Source: Gemmatimonadaceae bacterium (GTDB lineage Bacteria > Gemmatimonadota > Gemmatimonadetes > Gemmatimonadales > Gemmatimonadaceae). From it: a DNA stretch of 64,000 nucleotides. Each line of letters opens with the position of its first letter. Positions within the stretch are counted from its first letter, which is position 1. The stretch is taken from positions 1-64,000 of the forward strand of contig JANJUF010000051.1 in NCBI GenBank assembly GCA_024710705.1, given 5' to 3'. Below the pieces are notes generated by a model. That model ran no database searches. It had not been told where the DNA came from and saw only the letters and a list, made by a program, of their open reading frames with translations. This document shows, piece after piece, positions 39,954 to 48,823 of this stretch. Both the position numbers and the translations under genes were made by a program.

Positions 39954-40298
39954 ATGCCAACCTACGAGTACCGCTGCCCCCAGGGGCACGACTTCGAGGA
40001 CTTCGTCCTCAAGATCAGCGAAGCGAAGCCCGAACTCCCATGCCCGACCTGCGGCGCCGTGGGTGCGCGCCGCATGAGCGCCGGCTCCGGACTGCTCTTC
40101 AAGGGCTCGGGTTTCTACATCACGGATTACGGCAAGGACGGCAAGAAGGATCAGCGCGCCGCCACGCCGAGTGAGGGTGGGACTGGCGCCGCGAGTGCTC
40201 CTGCGGCCACCGCGCCGGCCGCGTCCGCGTCGAGCGCCCCGGCCGCAAGCGCGCCCGCCGCCGCAGCCAGCACGCCGAAGTCCGGACCCGCGAAGTGA
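39954..40298 (+). CDS. FmdB-family zinc ribbon protein
   Basis: Small putative regulatory or zinc-binding protein (114 aa), function unproven. The ATG is fixed by the family start MPTYEYRC. The ribbon keeps CPTCG as its second knuckle, but the first reads CPQGH rather than CxxCG, so the fourth ligand may be a histidine. After residue 75 the protein is a low-complexity Ala/Pro/Ser tail ending in KSGPAK. Its stop overlaps the argS GTG start (GTGA). FmdB proteins are often found next to housekeeping genes. Confidence 0.85.
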   Translation: MPTYEYRCPQGHDFEDFVLKISEAKPELPCPTCGAVGARRMSAGSGLLFKGSGFYITDYGKDGKKDQRAATPSEGGTGAASAPAATAPAASASSAPAASAPAAAASTPKSGPAK

Positions 40299-41938
40299 GC
40301 GGTGTAGACGCCCTCCGCGGCGCCTTGGTCCGCGCCGCGGTCGCCCTCGGCGCGTCCGGCGACGTGAGCGTGAACCTCGAGCGTCCGCGCGATCCTGCCC
40401 ACGGCGACTGGGCGACGAACCTCGCGATGACGCTCGCGAAACCGCTGGGCAAGAAGCCGCGCGAGATCGCCGACGCCATCGTGGCGTCGCTCGACCGCGC
40501 GGCCGCCGGCGTGGCCGAGGCCAGCGTGGCCGGTCCCGGCTTCATCAACTTCCGGCTCGACACTGCGGACCTCGCGTCGGGCCTCACGCGCGTGCTCGCC
40601 GCCGGCGCCCAGTGGGGCTGTGGCAGCGGCGGCGCCGGCAAGAGCGCGAACGTCGAGTTCGTCTCGGCGAACCCGACGGGGCCGCTGCACGTGGGGCACG
40701 GACGCCAGGCGGCGCTCGGCGACGCCATCGCCGCGTTGCTCGCCTCGCAGCAGTGGACGGTCACGCGCGAGTTCTACTACAACGACGGCGGCGTCCAGAT
40801 CGCCAACCTCGCGCTCAGCGTACAGGCGCGCTTGCGCGAGCGCGCTGGCGACGCGTTGGTGATCCCCGAGGGCGGCTACCACGGCGAGTACATCAAGGAC
40901 ATCGCCGAGCGCTATGCTGCCGAGTTTCCCGCCGATCCCCGCGGCGACGACTTGGAGCAGGTGCGGGCGATTGCCGTGCGCGAACTCCGCCGGGAGCAGG
41001 ACCTCGACCTCCGCGCCTTCGGCGTGAGGTTCGACGTCTACTTCCTCGAGAGCTCGCTCTACACCGACGGCCTGGTGGAGAAGACGGTCGCGGCGCTGCG
41101 GGCCAAGGGACACACCTTCGAGGACGATGGCGCGCTCTACCTGCGCACCACCGACTACGGCGACGACAAGGACCGCGTCATGCGCAAGCGCGACGGGACC
41201 TTCACGTACTTCGTGCCGGACGTCGCCTACCACGTGACGAAGTTCGAGCGCGGCTTCACGCGCGCCATCAACGTGCAGGGCGCCGATCATCACGGCACCA
41301 CGGCCCGCGTGCGCGCCGGGCTACAGGCCCTCGAGATGGGCGTGCCGCAGGGCTATCCCGAGTACGTGCTGCACCAGATGGTGACGGTGATGAAGGGCGG
41401 CGAGGAGGTGAAGATCTCCAAGCGCGCCGGCAGCTACGTGACCGTGCGCGACCTCATCGACGAAGTGGGGCGCGATGCGGTGCGCTACTTCTTCCTCATG
41501 CGGAAGGGCGACAGCCAGCTGGTGTTCGACGTGGATCTTGCGCGCTCGCAGAGCGAGGAGAATCCCGTCTACTACATCCAGATGGCGCACGCGCGGGTGA
41601 GCAACATCTTCCGCGTGGGCGAGGTGGATCCGGCCTCGGTGACGGGGGCCGGCGTGAACTGGGGTGTGCTCGATTCGGTGGAGGAGCGCGAGTTGGTAAA
41701 AGCCATCCTCGACTGGCCCGAGTTCGTGGCCGCGGCGGCCGAGGCCCTCGAGCCGCATCGCGTGGCCAACTGGCTCCTTGAGACGGCGCGCCTCGTGCAT
41801 ACCTGGTACCACAAGCACCACGTGCTCGGCGAGGCGCCGGAGGTCATGCAGGCCCGGCTCGCGCTGGCCAAGGCGGTGCGCATCACCCTCGCGAACGGAC
41901 TCGGCCTGCTTGGTATCGCCGCGCCCGAGCGGATGTAG
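40295..41938 (+). CDS. argS: ArgS, arginyl-tRNA synthetase
   Basis: Class Ia synthetase charging tRNA-Arg. The 547-residue product has the ArgRS Add-1 N-terminal domain (about 1-90) and the HIGH-type motif HVGHG near residue 132 within VSANPTGPLHVGHGR. A KISKRAG segment stands in place of KMSKS, and a C-terminal DALR anticodon-binding domain ends in GLLGIAAPERM. A run of five T follows the stop codon. Downstream, before the next gene, lies the palindromic ACCACGAAGG repeat. Confidence 0.96.
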   Translation: MSGVDALRGALVRAAVALGASGDVSVNLERPRDPAHGDWATNLAMTLAKPLGKKPREIADAIVASLDRAAAGVAEASVAGPGFINFRLDTADLASGLTRVLAAGAQWGCGSGGAGKSANVEFVSANPTGPLHVGHGRQAALGDAIAALLASQQWTVTREFYYNDGGVQIANLALSVQARLRERAGDALVIPEGGYHGEYIKDIAERYAAEFPADPRGDDLEQVRAIAVRELRREQDLDLRAFGVRFDVYFLESSLYTDGLVEKTVAALRAKGHTFEDDGALYLRTTDYGDDKDRVMRKRDGTFTYFVPDVAYHVTKFERGFTRAINVQGADHHGTTARVRAGLQALEMGVPQGYPEYVLHQMVTVMKGGEEVKISKRAGSYVTVRDLIDEVGRDAVRYFFLMRKGDSQLVFDVDLARSQSEENPVYYIQMAHARVSNIFRVGEVDPASVTGAGVNWGVLDSVEERELVKAILDWPEFVAAAAEALEPHRVANWLLETARLVHTWYHKHHVLGEAPEVMQARLALAKAVRITLANGLGLLGIAAPERM

Positions 41939-41957
41939 TTTTTCTCGTTCGACCTTG

Positions 41958-42051
41958 AACCGCGTTTCACCACGAAGGCACGAAGGGCTCCGTGGGCTCG
42001 AAACCATCTGCTCGCGTCGGAACCCTTCGTGCCTTCGTGGTAAATGCAGTT
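41958..42051. repeat. Palindromic intergenic repeat (ACCACGAAGGCACGAAGG arms)
   Basis: The 137-base gap between argS and the PfkB kinase is largely this element. An 18-base perfect inverted repeat (41970-41987 and 42023-42040) extends to arms of 30 and 29 bases with two mismatches and one gap, around a 35-base centre. The right arm is nearly identical to a solitary half-copy at 23956-23975. This suggests a dispersed REP- or MITE-like family. As RNA it could form a long hairpin, but no T-run follows, so a terminator role is doubtful. Confidence 0.75.
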
Positions 42052-42075
42052 TCATCCTTGCGCTGAGAACTCTGC

Positions 42076-42993
42076 ATGAGCGTGCTCGTCGTCGGTTCCG
42101 TGGCCCTCGATTCCGTCGAGACCCCATTCGGCAAGGCCGATGAGGTGCTCGGGGGCTCGGCCAACTACTTCGCCGCCTCGGCGTCGCACCAGACCGCCGT
42201 CCAGCTGGTGGGCGTGGTGGGCAGCGACTACCCGATGGACAAGCTCGAGCCGCTCAGGGCGCGCGGCGTGGACTTGGCCGGCCTCGAGCGGGCCGAGGGC
42301 GAGTCGTTCCGCTGGCGCGGCCGCTACCGCCACGATCTCAACTCGGCCGAGACGCTGGAGACCCGCCTCGGCGTGTTCTCCCACTTCAAGCCGAAGATCC
42401 CCACGCAGTTCAAGTCGGCCGAGTACGTGTTCCTCGCCAACATTGACCCGCGGTTGCAGATCGACGTGCTCAGCCAGGTGGAGCGGCCCAAGCTCGTGGC
42501 CTGCGACACGATGAACTTCTGGATCGAGTCGCGGCGCCCCGACCTGCTCACCCTGTTGGGCAAGGTGGACCTCATCACGCTCAATGACGCCGAGGCCCGC
42601 CAACTCACCGAGCAGGCGAACCTCGTGCAGGCGGCGCGGTGGATCCTCGAGCGCGGGCCCAAGACCGTGCTGATCAAGAAAGGCGAGCACGGCGCCTTCA
42701 TGTTCACCAAGGACAGCGTCTTCTTCGCCCCGGCGTATCCGTTGGAAAGCGTGTTCGATCCCACCGGGGCGGGGGATTCCTTCGCCGGCGGCTTCATGGG
42801 CTGGTTGGCACGCACGGGTGACCTGAGCGAGGCGAACATGCGGCGCGCGGTGGTGGTCGGCTCGGCGATGGGGTCGTTCGTCGTGGAAGGGTTCTCCATC
42901 AAGCGGCTGCTCGAGGTCTCGCGCGAGGATATCGAGAATCGCGTGCAGGACTTCCACCAACTGGTGGCCTTCGACCGGGCGCTGGGCGCGTGA
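42076..42993 (+). CDS. PfkB-family sugar or nucleoside kinase
   Basis: Ribokinase-fold kinase (305 aa), substrate not identifiable by eye. N-terminal GSVALDSVE and the GGSANYFAAS segment form the substrate pocket. The C-terminal DPTGAGDSFAGGFMG near 229-243 is the PfkB signature 2 with the catalytic Asp and anion hole. VTLND-like LITLNDAEAR and IKKGEHG are also present. Its stop overlaps the purM start (GTGA), suggesting a link with purine or ribose metabolism, for example an adenosine- or ribokinase-like role (inference). Confidence 0.85.
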   Translation: MSVLVVGSVALDSVETPFGKADEVLGGSANYFAASASHQTAVQLVGVVGSDYPMDKLEPLRARGVDLAGLERAEGESFRWRGRYRHDLNSAETLETRLGVFSHFKPKIPTQFKSAEYVFLANIDPRLQIDVLSQVERPKLVACDTMNFWIESRRPDLLTLLGKVDLITLNDAEARQLTEQANLVQAARWILERGPKTVLIKKGEHGAFMFTKDSVFFAPAYPLESVFDPTGAGDSFAGGFMGWLARTGDLSEANMRRAVVVGSAMGSFVVEGFSIKRLLEVSREDIENRVQDFHQLVAFDRALGA

Positions 42994-44027
42994 GCGACGC
43001 GCGGAAGGGGCTCACGTACGCCAGCGCCGGCGTGGACATCGATGCCGCCGAGGACTCGAAGCATCGCATCAAGCGGCTGGTGGAGAGCACGTTCACGGCC
43101 GGCGCGCGTGGCGCCTTCGGGGGCTTCGGTGGGATGTTCCGCGTGCCCGAGGGCGCCAAGAAGCCGCTGCTCGTGGCCAGCGCCGACGGCGTCGGCACCA
43201 AGATCAAGGTGGCCATCGAGGCCGACCGTCACGACACCATTGGCCACTGCCTCGTCAACCACTGCGTCAACGACATCCTCGTGCAGGGAGCGAAGCCGCT
43301 GTTCTTCCTGGACTACGTGGCCTTCGGCAAGTTGATCCCATCGGTGGTGGAGGCCGTGGTGGCCGGTGTCAGCGCCGGCTGCCGGGAGAACGGCGCGTCG
43401 CTGATCGGTGGCGAAACGGCCGAGATGCCTGGCGTGTACACGCCGCCCGACTACGACCTGGCCGGTTTTATCGTGGGCTGGGTGGAGGAGGACGACGTGA
43501 TCACGTCGGCCGGCGTGCGGGACGGGGACGTCCTCGTCGGGCTGGCGAGCACGGGGCTGCACACCAACGGGTACTCCCTGGCGCGGCGCATCGTCGCCGA
43601 CCGGTTGCGGCTGGGCTCGAATGACACCTTCCCCGACTCCGGGGGTAAGTCAGTGGCGGACGTGATGCTCGCCGTGCACCGCTCGTACCTGCCGATTCTC
43701 GGAGGGGCGCTCGGTCGGATCCACGCGATGGCGCACATCACCGGTGGGGGAATCCCCGGCAACCTCGACCGGGCGCTGCCGCCGCATCTCGACGCGGTGG
43801 TGGAGACGTCCTCGTGGGAGATTCCCCCCACGTTCCGGGTCCTGGAGCAAGCGGGGCGGGTCGATCGGGCGGAGATGTACCGGGCCTTCAACATGGGAGT
43901 CGGTATGATTGTGATGACCGACACAGCCGGCGCATCCTATATCCGTGACCTTGCCACACAGGCCGGCGTCGAGAGTTGGGTCATCGGCTTCACCCGCCCC
44001 GGTACGGGTCGGGTTCACCTCGTCTAG
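42990..44027 (+). CDS. purM: PurM, phosphoribosylformylglycinamidine cyclo-ligase
   Basis: ATP-dependent enzyme forming AIR from FGAM, step five of purine synthesis. The 345-residue product carries LTYASAGVDIDA, the ASADGVGTKIKVA ATP segment, NHCVNDILVQGA, GGETAEMPGVY and the HITGGGIPGNLDR loop near residue 250. The GTG start overlaps the upstream kinase stop. No other pur genes are present nearby. Confidence 0.96.
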   Translation: MSDARKGLTYASAGVDIDAAEDSKHRIKRLVESTFTAGARGAFGGFGGMFRVPEGAKKPLLVASADGVGTKIKVAIEADRHDTIGHCLVNHCVNDILVQGAKPLFFLDYVAFGKLIPSVVEAVVAGVSAGCRENGASLIGGETAEMPGVYTPPDYDLAGFIVGWVEEDDVITSAGVRDGDVLVGLASTGLHTNGYSLARRIVADRLRLGSNDTFPDSGGKSVADVMLAVHRSYLPILGGALGRIHAMAHITGGGIPGNLDRALPPHLDAVVETSSWEIPPTFRVLEQAGRVDRAEMYRAFNMGVGMIVMTDTAGASYIRDLATQAGVESWVIGFTRPGTGRVHLV

Positions 44028-44044
44028 TACGGAGCTTACCGATT

Positions 44045-44995
44045 ATGCGTCGTTCCCTGGTCGCTGCGGCCACCGCGTTCACCCTCGCCGTCTCCGCGCC
44101 TGCCGTTGGCGCACAGGCAACCTGCTCGAATTCCGCGCTCGCCGGTGATGCCTGCGCCGTCGCCAGCGACATGTTCCGCTACATGGCGCCTCAGCTGGGC
44201 ACGGCAATCGCCGGCGGCAGCCATACGCTTGGCATCGGGACCAACCTGGGCGGTTTCCCGCACTTCGCGATCGCTTTGCGCGGCAACGTTGTGCAAGGGA
44301 ACGCGCCGAGCATCGACAACGTGAACACCGGTGCCGCCGTCTCGCGGAACTTCGGCGTCGAGGACGCGATGGTGCCAATGGCCACGGTGGACTTCGCGCT
44401 GGGCCTCACCAAGGGGTTCAACCTCGGCGTGACCCGCATCGGCGGCATCGACCTGATCGGCGGTATCACGTATGTGCCGGAGATCGAGGAGGACGGCGCC
44501 TCGTTGATTCCCCAGAACAGCACGGCGATCGGGCTCGGTGCGCGGGTGGGCATCCTGCAGCAGTCGGCGCTGCTGCCCGGCGTGGCGGTCTCCTACATGC
44601 AGCGCAACCTGCCCACGATCGACTTCGCGGCTTCGGCGGATGACGGCAGCACCTTCGACATCAACGACTTCTCGGTGAAGACCTCGTCGTGGCGAATCTC
44701 GGCGCAGAAGAACCTCCTGCTCTTCCAACTCGCGGCTGGTTTCGGTGGCGACACTTACGATTTCTCGACGGCCGGTAGCGTCACGGTGGACGGGAACAAC
44801 GCTGCCTTCACCGACAAGGCGTCGATGAGCCGCACGACGATGTACGGGTCGCTCGGCCTCAACCTCTTCCTCGCCAAGGTCGTGGCCGAAGTCGGCCAGG
44901 TGTCGGGCGGCAGCATCGAGACGTTCAACACCTTCGATACGCCGGCCGACGAGAAGCGGTTGTACGCCAACGTCGGTGTTCGCATCAGTTTCTGA
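44045..44995 (+). CDS. Outer-membrane beta-barrel protein of unknown function
   Basis: Predicted barrel (316 aa) with a signal peptide (MRRSLVAAATAF..., cleavage near AVGAQA at about 20-23). The mature part is rich in alternating Gly and hydrophobic strands (HTLGIGTNLGG, FAIALRGNVV, MYGSLGLNLFL) and ends in the aromatic VGVRISF typical of barrel C-termini. GGAG lies upstream as a modest ribosome site. It sits between purM and the riboflavin genes without obvious functional relation. No characterised family was recognised. Confidence 0.7.
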   Translation: MRRSLVAAATAFTLAVSAPAVGAQATCSNSALAGDACAVASDMFRYMAPQLGTAIAGGSHTLGIGTNLGGFPHFAIALRGNVVQGNAPSIDNVNTGAAVSRNFGVEDAMVPMATVDFALGLTKGFNLGVTRIGGIDLIGGITYVPEIEEDGASLIPQNSTAIGLGARVGILQQSALLPGVAVSYMQRNLPTIDFAASADDGSTFDINDFSVKTSSWRISAQKNLLLFQLAAGFGGDTYDFSTAGSVTVDGNNAAFTDKASMSRTTMYGSLGLNLFLAKVVAEVGQVSGGSIETFNTFDTPADEKRLYANVGVRISF

Positions 44996-45009
44996 GCCGC
45001 ACTGCTGAC

Positions 45010-46101
45010 GTGACCCCATCCACGGCCCCGCGCGACGGGGCACACATGCGCCGCGCGCTGGCCTTGGCGCGGCGTGGATGGGGCCAGACGGCGCCGAACC
45101 CCTTGGTCGGCGCCGTCGTCGTTCGCGATGGTGCCGTGGTCGGGGAAGGCTGGCATGCCCGACTGGGGGCGCCGCACGCCGAGGCGATGGCGCTGGAGGC
45201 GGCTGGCGCGTCGGCGCGGGGGGCGGATGTCTACGTGACCCTCGAGCCCTGTACCCATCACGGGCGGACGCCGCCCTGCGCGGATGCCCTCATCGCCGCC
45301 GGGGTCCGGCGCGTCGTCATTGCCGCCCTCGATCCCAATCCCACCGCGGCCGGCGGCGCCGAGAAGCTCCGCGCGGCAGGCATCGAGGTCGCCACGGGCG
45401 TGATGGAGGAGGAGGCCGCCGAGCTCAACGCGCTCTTCCTGTTCTCGCATCACCGGAGCGACCGACCGTTCGTCTCCCTCAAGTTGGCGCTTTCGGTGGA
45501 TGGGGCCATTGCGCCGGCGGAACGCACGCAGGTCTGGCTGACCGGCGAGGCGGCGCGTCGCTATGTGCACAAGCTGCGTGCGCAGTGCGATGCCGTCTTG
45601 GTCGGGATCGGCACCGCGCTGGCGGACGATCCCGACCTGACCGTCCGCTACGGGAAACGCCCCCGCACGGCACCGCGGCGCCTCGTGCTGGACCGCCACG
45701 CGCGCCTGCCGCTGACGAGCCGTCTCGTTCGAACCGCAGGGAAGGTGCCGGTGGAACTGCTGGCCGAGCAGCCGGACCCCGCCCGCGCCGCGGCGCTGGC
45801 CAAGGCCGGCGTGGTGGTGCGCACCGCGCCTGACCTGCTGGCGCACTTGGCGCTCCTGCGGGCCAGCGGGGTCCGGCACCTGCTGGTGGAGGGCGGGGCG
45901 GCCGTGGCGGCCTCCCTCCTGAGGGGCGGCGCGGTGGACCGCTTGATTATCTTTCAGGCGCCGGTCCTCCTTGGGGCCGGGGCCCTCGCCGGGCTCGGGA
46001 CCTTCGTCCCGTCGGCCGAGGGGGAGCGGCGATGGGAGGTGGTCGAGCGTCGCGAGTTCGGCGACGACCAGATGACCGTCTATCGCCCCGCCACACGCTG
46101 A
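45010..46101 (+). CDS. ribD: RibD, riboflavin deaminase/reductase
   Basis: Bifunctional enzyme for the second and third steps of riboflavin synthesis. The 363-residue product has an N-terminal deaminase domain with zinc site His56 and Glu58 (HAEA) and Cys81/Cys90 (EPCTHHGRTPPC). The C-terminal reductase domain starts around residue 150 (RPFVSLKLALSVDG) and holds LLVEGGA near 295. The GTG start is 14 bases after the barrel gene. There is no room upstream for an FMN riboswitch, so riboflavin feedback would have to act elsewhere. Confidence 0.95.
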   Translation: MTPSTAPRDGAHMRRALALARRGWGQTAPNPLVGAVVVRDGAVVGEGWHARLGAPHAEAMALEAAGASARGADVYVTLEPCTHHGRTPPCADALIAAGVRRVVIAALDPNPTAAGGAEKLRAAGIEVATGVMEEEAAELNALFLFSHHRSDRPFVSLKLALSVDGAIAPAERTQVWLTGEAARRYVHKLRAQCDAVLVGIGTALADDPDLTVRYGKRPRTAPRRLVLDRHARLPLTSRLVRTAGKVPVELLAEQPDPARAAALAKAGVVVRTAPDLLAHLALLRASGVRHLLVEGGAAVAASLLRGGAVDRLIIFQAPVLLGAGALAGLGTFVPSAEGERRWEVVERREFGDDQMTVYRPATR

Positions 46102-46121
46102 TTTCCACGCACGCAGGTCCG

Positions 46122-46718
46122 ATGTTCACAGGGTTGATCACAGCGGTCGGAGAGGTCGTCGCGGTATCCACCACGGATGCCGGGCGCGAGCTCGTGATCG
46201 CGGCGCCATTCACTGACCTGCAGCTCGGGGAGAGCATCGCCTGCAACGGCGCCTGCCTCACCGTGCGCGAGTTCGTGCCCGGCCAGTTCACGGTGGCGGC
46301 GGTGGTGACCACCCTTGATGTCACGGCCATCGACGCGTGGCAGATCGGCACCAGGCTCAACCTCGAACGCGCGCTCGCCGTTGGCGACCGCCTGGGCGGG
46401 CATCTCGTGCAGGGGCACGTGGACGGACTCGGTACCGTGGTGGCGGCCTTCCAACGCGACGATGCCTGGATCGTGGACATCCAGGTGCCGGATGAGGTGG
46501 ACGAACTCCTCGTACCGCGCGGCAGCATCGCCGTGGACGGGGTGAGTCTCACCGTCGTGGACCTGCCCGGCGAGCGCCTCCTGCGCATCAGCGTCATTGA
46601 CCACACGCTCCGCCACACCACGTTGGGGAGCCTCCGACCCGGCGACGCCGTTCATCTCGAGGCGGACCTCCTGGCCAAGCATCTCAAGCGCCTCGCGGCG
46701 CCCCTACTGAAATCGTGA
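46122..46718 (+). CDS. ribE: RibE, riboflavin synthase alpha subunit
   Basis: Dismutates two 6,7-dimethyl-8-ribityllumazine molecules into riboflavin. The 198-residue product has two homologous lumazine-binding barrels. It opens with MFTGLITAVGEV, has SIACNGACLTV in barrel one, GGHLVQGHVDG at the junction and SIAVDGVSLTV in barrel two. The ATG is fixed by the family's MFTG start; longer frames overlap ribD. The stop overlaps the ribBA GTG. Confidence 0.96.
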   Translation: MFTGLITAVGEVVAVSTTDAGRELVIAAPFTDLQLGESIACNGACLTVREFVPGQFTVAAVVTTLDVTAIDAWQIGTRLNLERALAVGDRLGGHLVQGHVDGLGTVVAAFQRDDAWIVDIQVPDEVDELLVPRGSIAVDGVSLTVVDLPGERLLRISVIDHTLRHTTLGSLRPGDAVHLEADLLAKHLKRLAAPLLKS

Positions 46719-47920
46719 AAATGTTCGGGACTATCGAGCAGGCCCTGGCCGACCTGAAGGCCGGCAAGTTCATCGTCGTCGCGGACGACGAGGATCGGGA
46801 GAACGAAGGCGACCTCATCTGCGCGGCCGAGTTCATCACGCCGCAGATGGTGAACTTCCTGATGCAGGCCAAAGGCATGATCTGCGTGGCGCTGTCACCG
46901 GAGCGCGTGGACGCGCTGGCCTTGGAGATGATGGGCACGGAGAACACCGATGCCCTCAGAACGGCGTACACCGTGACCGTGGACGGTGCCCCGCGACACG
47001 GCGTGTCCACCGGCATCAGCGCGAAGGACCAGGCCACGACCATCGCCCTGCTCGCTGCGCCCTCCAGCGCGCCGGCGGACCTCCGTCGCCCGGGCCACGT
47101 GCATCCCCTGCGGGCCCGCGAAGGCGGCGTGCTCCAGCGCGTCGGCCACACCGAAGCGGCGGTGGACCTCATGCGCCTCGCTGGGCTGCAGCCCGCCGGC
47201 GTGATCTGCGAGATCCTCACGGCCGACGGCTCCACTGCCAAGCGTCCGGACCTCGAGACCTTCACGCGCGAGCACGGCCTCACCTTCATCACCGTCGCCC
47301 AGCTGGTGGCCTACCGCCTGCAGCACGAGCGGCTGGTGCATCGGGCCGCCGAGGCGCGCCTCCCCACCGAGTTCGGCGAGTTCCGCCTCGTAGGCTACCG
47401 CAACGACGTGGACACGCACGAGCACGTGGCTCTCGTCTACGGCGATCTCGAAGGGGCCGAGGACGTGCTGGTGCGCATGCACTCCAAGTGCCTCACTGGC
47501 GACACCTTCCACTCGCTGCGCTGCGACTGCCACTGGCAGCTGCACGAGGCCATGCGGCTTTGCGTCGAGGCCGGCAGGGGCGTGATCGTGTACCTCGACC
47601 AGGAAGGGCGTGGCATCGGGCTGCTGAACAAGCTGCGCGCGTATCAACTGCAGGACGAAGGAGCCGACACGGTCGAGGCCAACGAGCGCCTCGGCTTCGC
47701 CCCCGACCTGCGCAACTACGGCATCGGCGCGCAGATCCTGCTCGACCTCGGGCTCACCTCCATCCGGCCGATCACCAACAATCCCAAGAAGCTCGTCGGC
47801 CTCGAGGGATACGGACTGCGGCTGGGAGAGCGGGTGGCCATCGTCTCGCCGTCGAACGGCGAGAACGCCGAGTATCTCGAGACCAAGCGGACGAAGCTCG
47901 GTCACCTGCGGGCGATCTGA
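46715..47920 (+). CDS. ribBA: RibBA, DHBP synthase / GTP cyclohydrolase II
   Basis: Makes both precursors of the riboflavin ring system. The 401-residue fusion starts with the DHBP synthase domain (about 1-200): the acidic DDEDRENEGDL loop, then GHVHPLRAREGG and GHTEAAVDL. The GTP cyclohydrolase II domain (about 205-400) has zinc cysteines in KCLTGD and LRCDC, YLDQEGRGIGL, and GYGLRLGERV. The GTG overlaps the ribE stop; an ATG two codons later is also possible. The stop overlaps the ribH start (TGATG). Confidence 0.96.
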   Translation: MKMFGTIEQALADLKAGKFIVVADDEDRENEGDLICAAEFITPQMVNFLMQAKGMICVALSPERVDALALEMMGTENTDALRTAYTVTVDGAPRHGVSTGISAKDQATTIALLAAPSSAPADLRRPGHVHPLRAREGGVLQRVGHTEAAVDLMRLAGLQPAGVICEILTADGSTAKRPDLETFTREHGLTFITVAQLVAYRLQHERLVHRAAEARLPTEFGEFRLVGYRNDVDTHEHVALVYGDLEGAEDVLVRMHSKCLTGDTFHSLRCDCHWQLHEAMRLCVEAGRGVIVYLDQEGRGIGLLNKLRAYQLQDEGADTVEANERLGFAPDLRNYGIGAQILLDLGLTSIRPITNNPKKLVGLEGYGLRLGERVAIVSPSNGENAEYLETKRTKLGHLRAI

Positions 47921-48417
47921 TGGCGGAGTTCATCGGAGTGCCCTCCGGCGCCGGGCGCCGGGTGTTGATCGTCGTCGCGCGGTTCAACGAACCGGTGACG
48001 CAGAAGCTGGTGGATGGAGCGCTGGACTGTTGCCTCAAGCACGGGGCGCGCCTCGACGACATCGACGTGCTGTGGGTGCCGGGGGCGTGGGAGATTCCAC
48101 CGGCCCTGATGAAGGCATTGCAGACGGAGCGCTACGACGCGGCCGTGGCCTTGGGCGCGGTGGTGCGCGGCGAGACGCCGCACTTCGATTTCATCGCCGG
48201 CGAGGCCAATCGGGGCATCGCCCTGTTGCAGGGGGAGTTCGGCGTGCCGATCGGTAACGGGCTCCTGACCACGGATACGATGGAGCAGGCCGAGGCGCGG
48301 GCTGGCGGTGCGCACGGCAACAAGGGGTGGGATGCCACCCTCGCGGCGCTGGAGATGACCGATCTCTTCGGCCGCCTCGACCAGATGACCGAGGGGGATG
48401 ACGATGGCGCGCGTTGA
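47920..48417 (+). CDS. ribH: RibH, lumazine synthase
   Basis: Condenses the pyrimidine and DHBP into 6,7-dimethyl-8-ribityllumazine. The 165-residue product shows ARFNEPVTQKLVDGAL, VPGAWEIP, the GAVVRGETPHFDFI active loop with catalytic histidine, and the C-terminal GNKGWDATLAALEM. It is coupled to ribBA by a one-base overlap, and its 3' end overlaps the nusB start region, which contains the nusB ribosome site. Confidence 0.96.
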   Translation: MAEFIGVPSGAGRRVLIVVARFNEPVTQKLVDGALDCCLKHGARLDDIDVLWVPGAWEIPPALMKALQTERYDAAVALGAVVRGETPHFDFIAGEANRGIALLQGEFGVPIGNGLLTTDTMEQAEARAGGAHGNKGWDATLAALEMTDLFGRLDQMTEGDDDGAR

Positions 48418-48823
48418 GACACGCGGCCGCGCCCGCGCCCTTCAGGCCCTGTACGCGTGGGACGTGCGGCGCGAGTCCGCGCCCTTGGCACGCGTGGCCC
48501 AGCTGGTCTGGGACGATCTGGCGATCACCCCGGCCGAGCGCGACTTTGCCGACGCGATCATCCAGCTCATCGTCGCCGACCAAGCCGCGATGGACGCCGA
48601 GCTCGCCGAGGTGACCACCAACTGGCGGCTTGAGCGGCTCGGGCACATCGAACGTTGCGTGCTGCGGCTCGGCGCCGCCGAGCTGACGCAGGGCGGGACG
48701 CCGCCACGGGTGGTGATCCAGGAGTGTGTGCGCCTCGCCGAGCGTTTCGGCTCAGGGCAGAGCGCGCGCTTCGTGAATGGTGTGCTCGACGCGCTCGCCC
48801 GCCGCATGGGCCGGCTGACTTGA
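48404..48823 (+). CDS. nusB: NusB, transcription antitermination factor
   Basis: RNA-binding protein that with NusE binds boxA in rRNA operons. The 139-residue product has the family pattern RGRARALQALYAWD at the N-terminus, ERDFADAII, and VIQECVRLAERFGSGQSARFVNGVLD at the C-terminus. Of two candidate ATGs the second is chosen because AGGGGG lies six bases upstream, a good Shine-Dalgarno. It overlaps ribH by 14 bases, the common ribH-nusB pairing. Its stop overlaps the TTG of the next gene. Confidence 0.94.
   Translation: MARVETRGRARALQALYAWDVRRESAPLARVAQLVWDDLAITPAERDFADAIIQLIVADQAAMDAELAEVTTNWRLERLGHIERCVLRLGAAELTQGGTPPRVVIQECVRLAERFGSGQSARFVNGVLDALARRMGRLT

Noticed and set aside
44996-45009. 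FMN riboswitch before ribD
   Set aside because: Only 14 bases separate ribD from the upstream gene, and no RFN-type conserved segments were found there or within the upstream gene's end.
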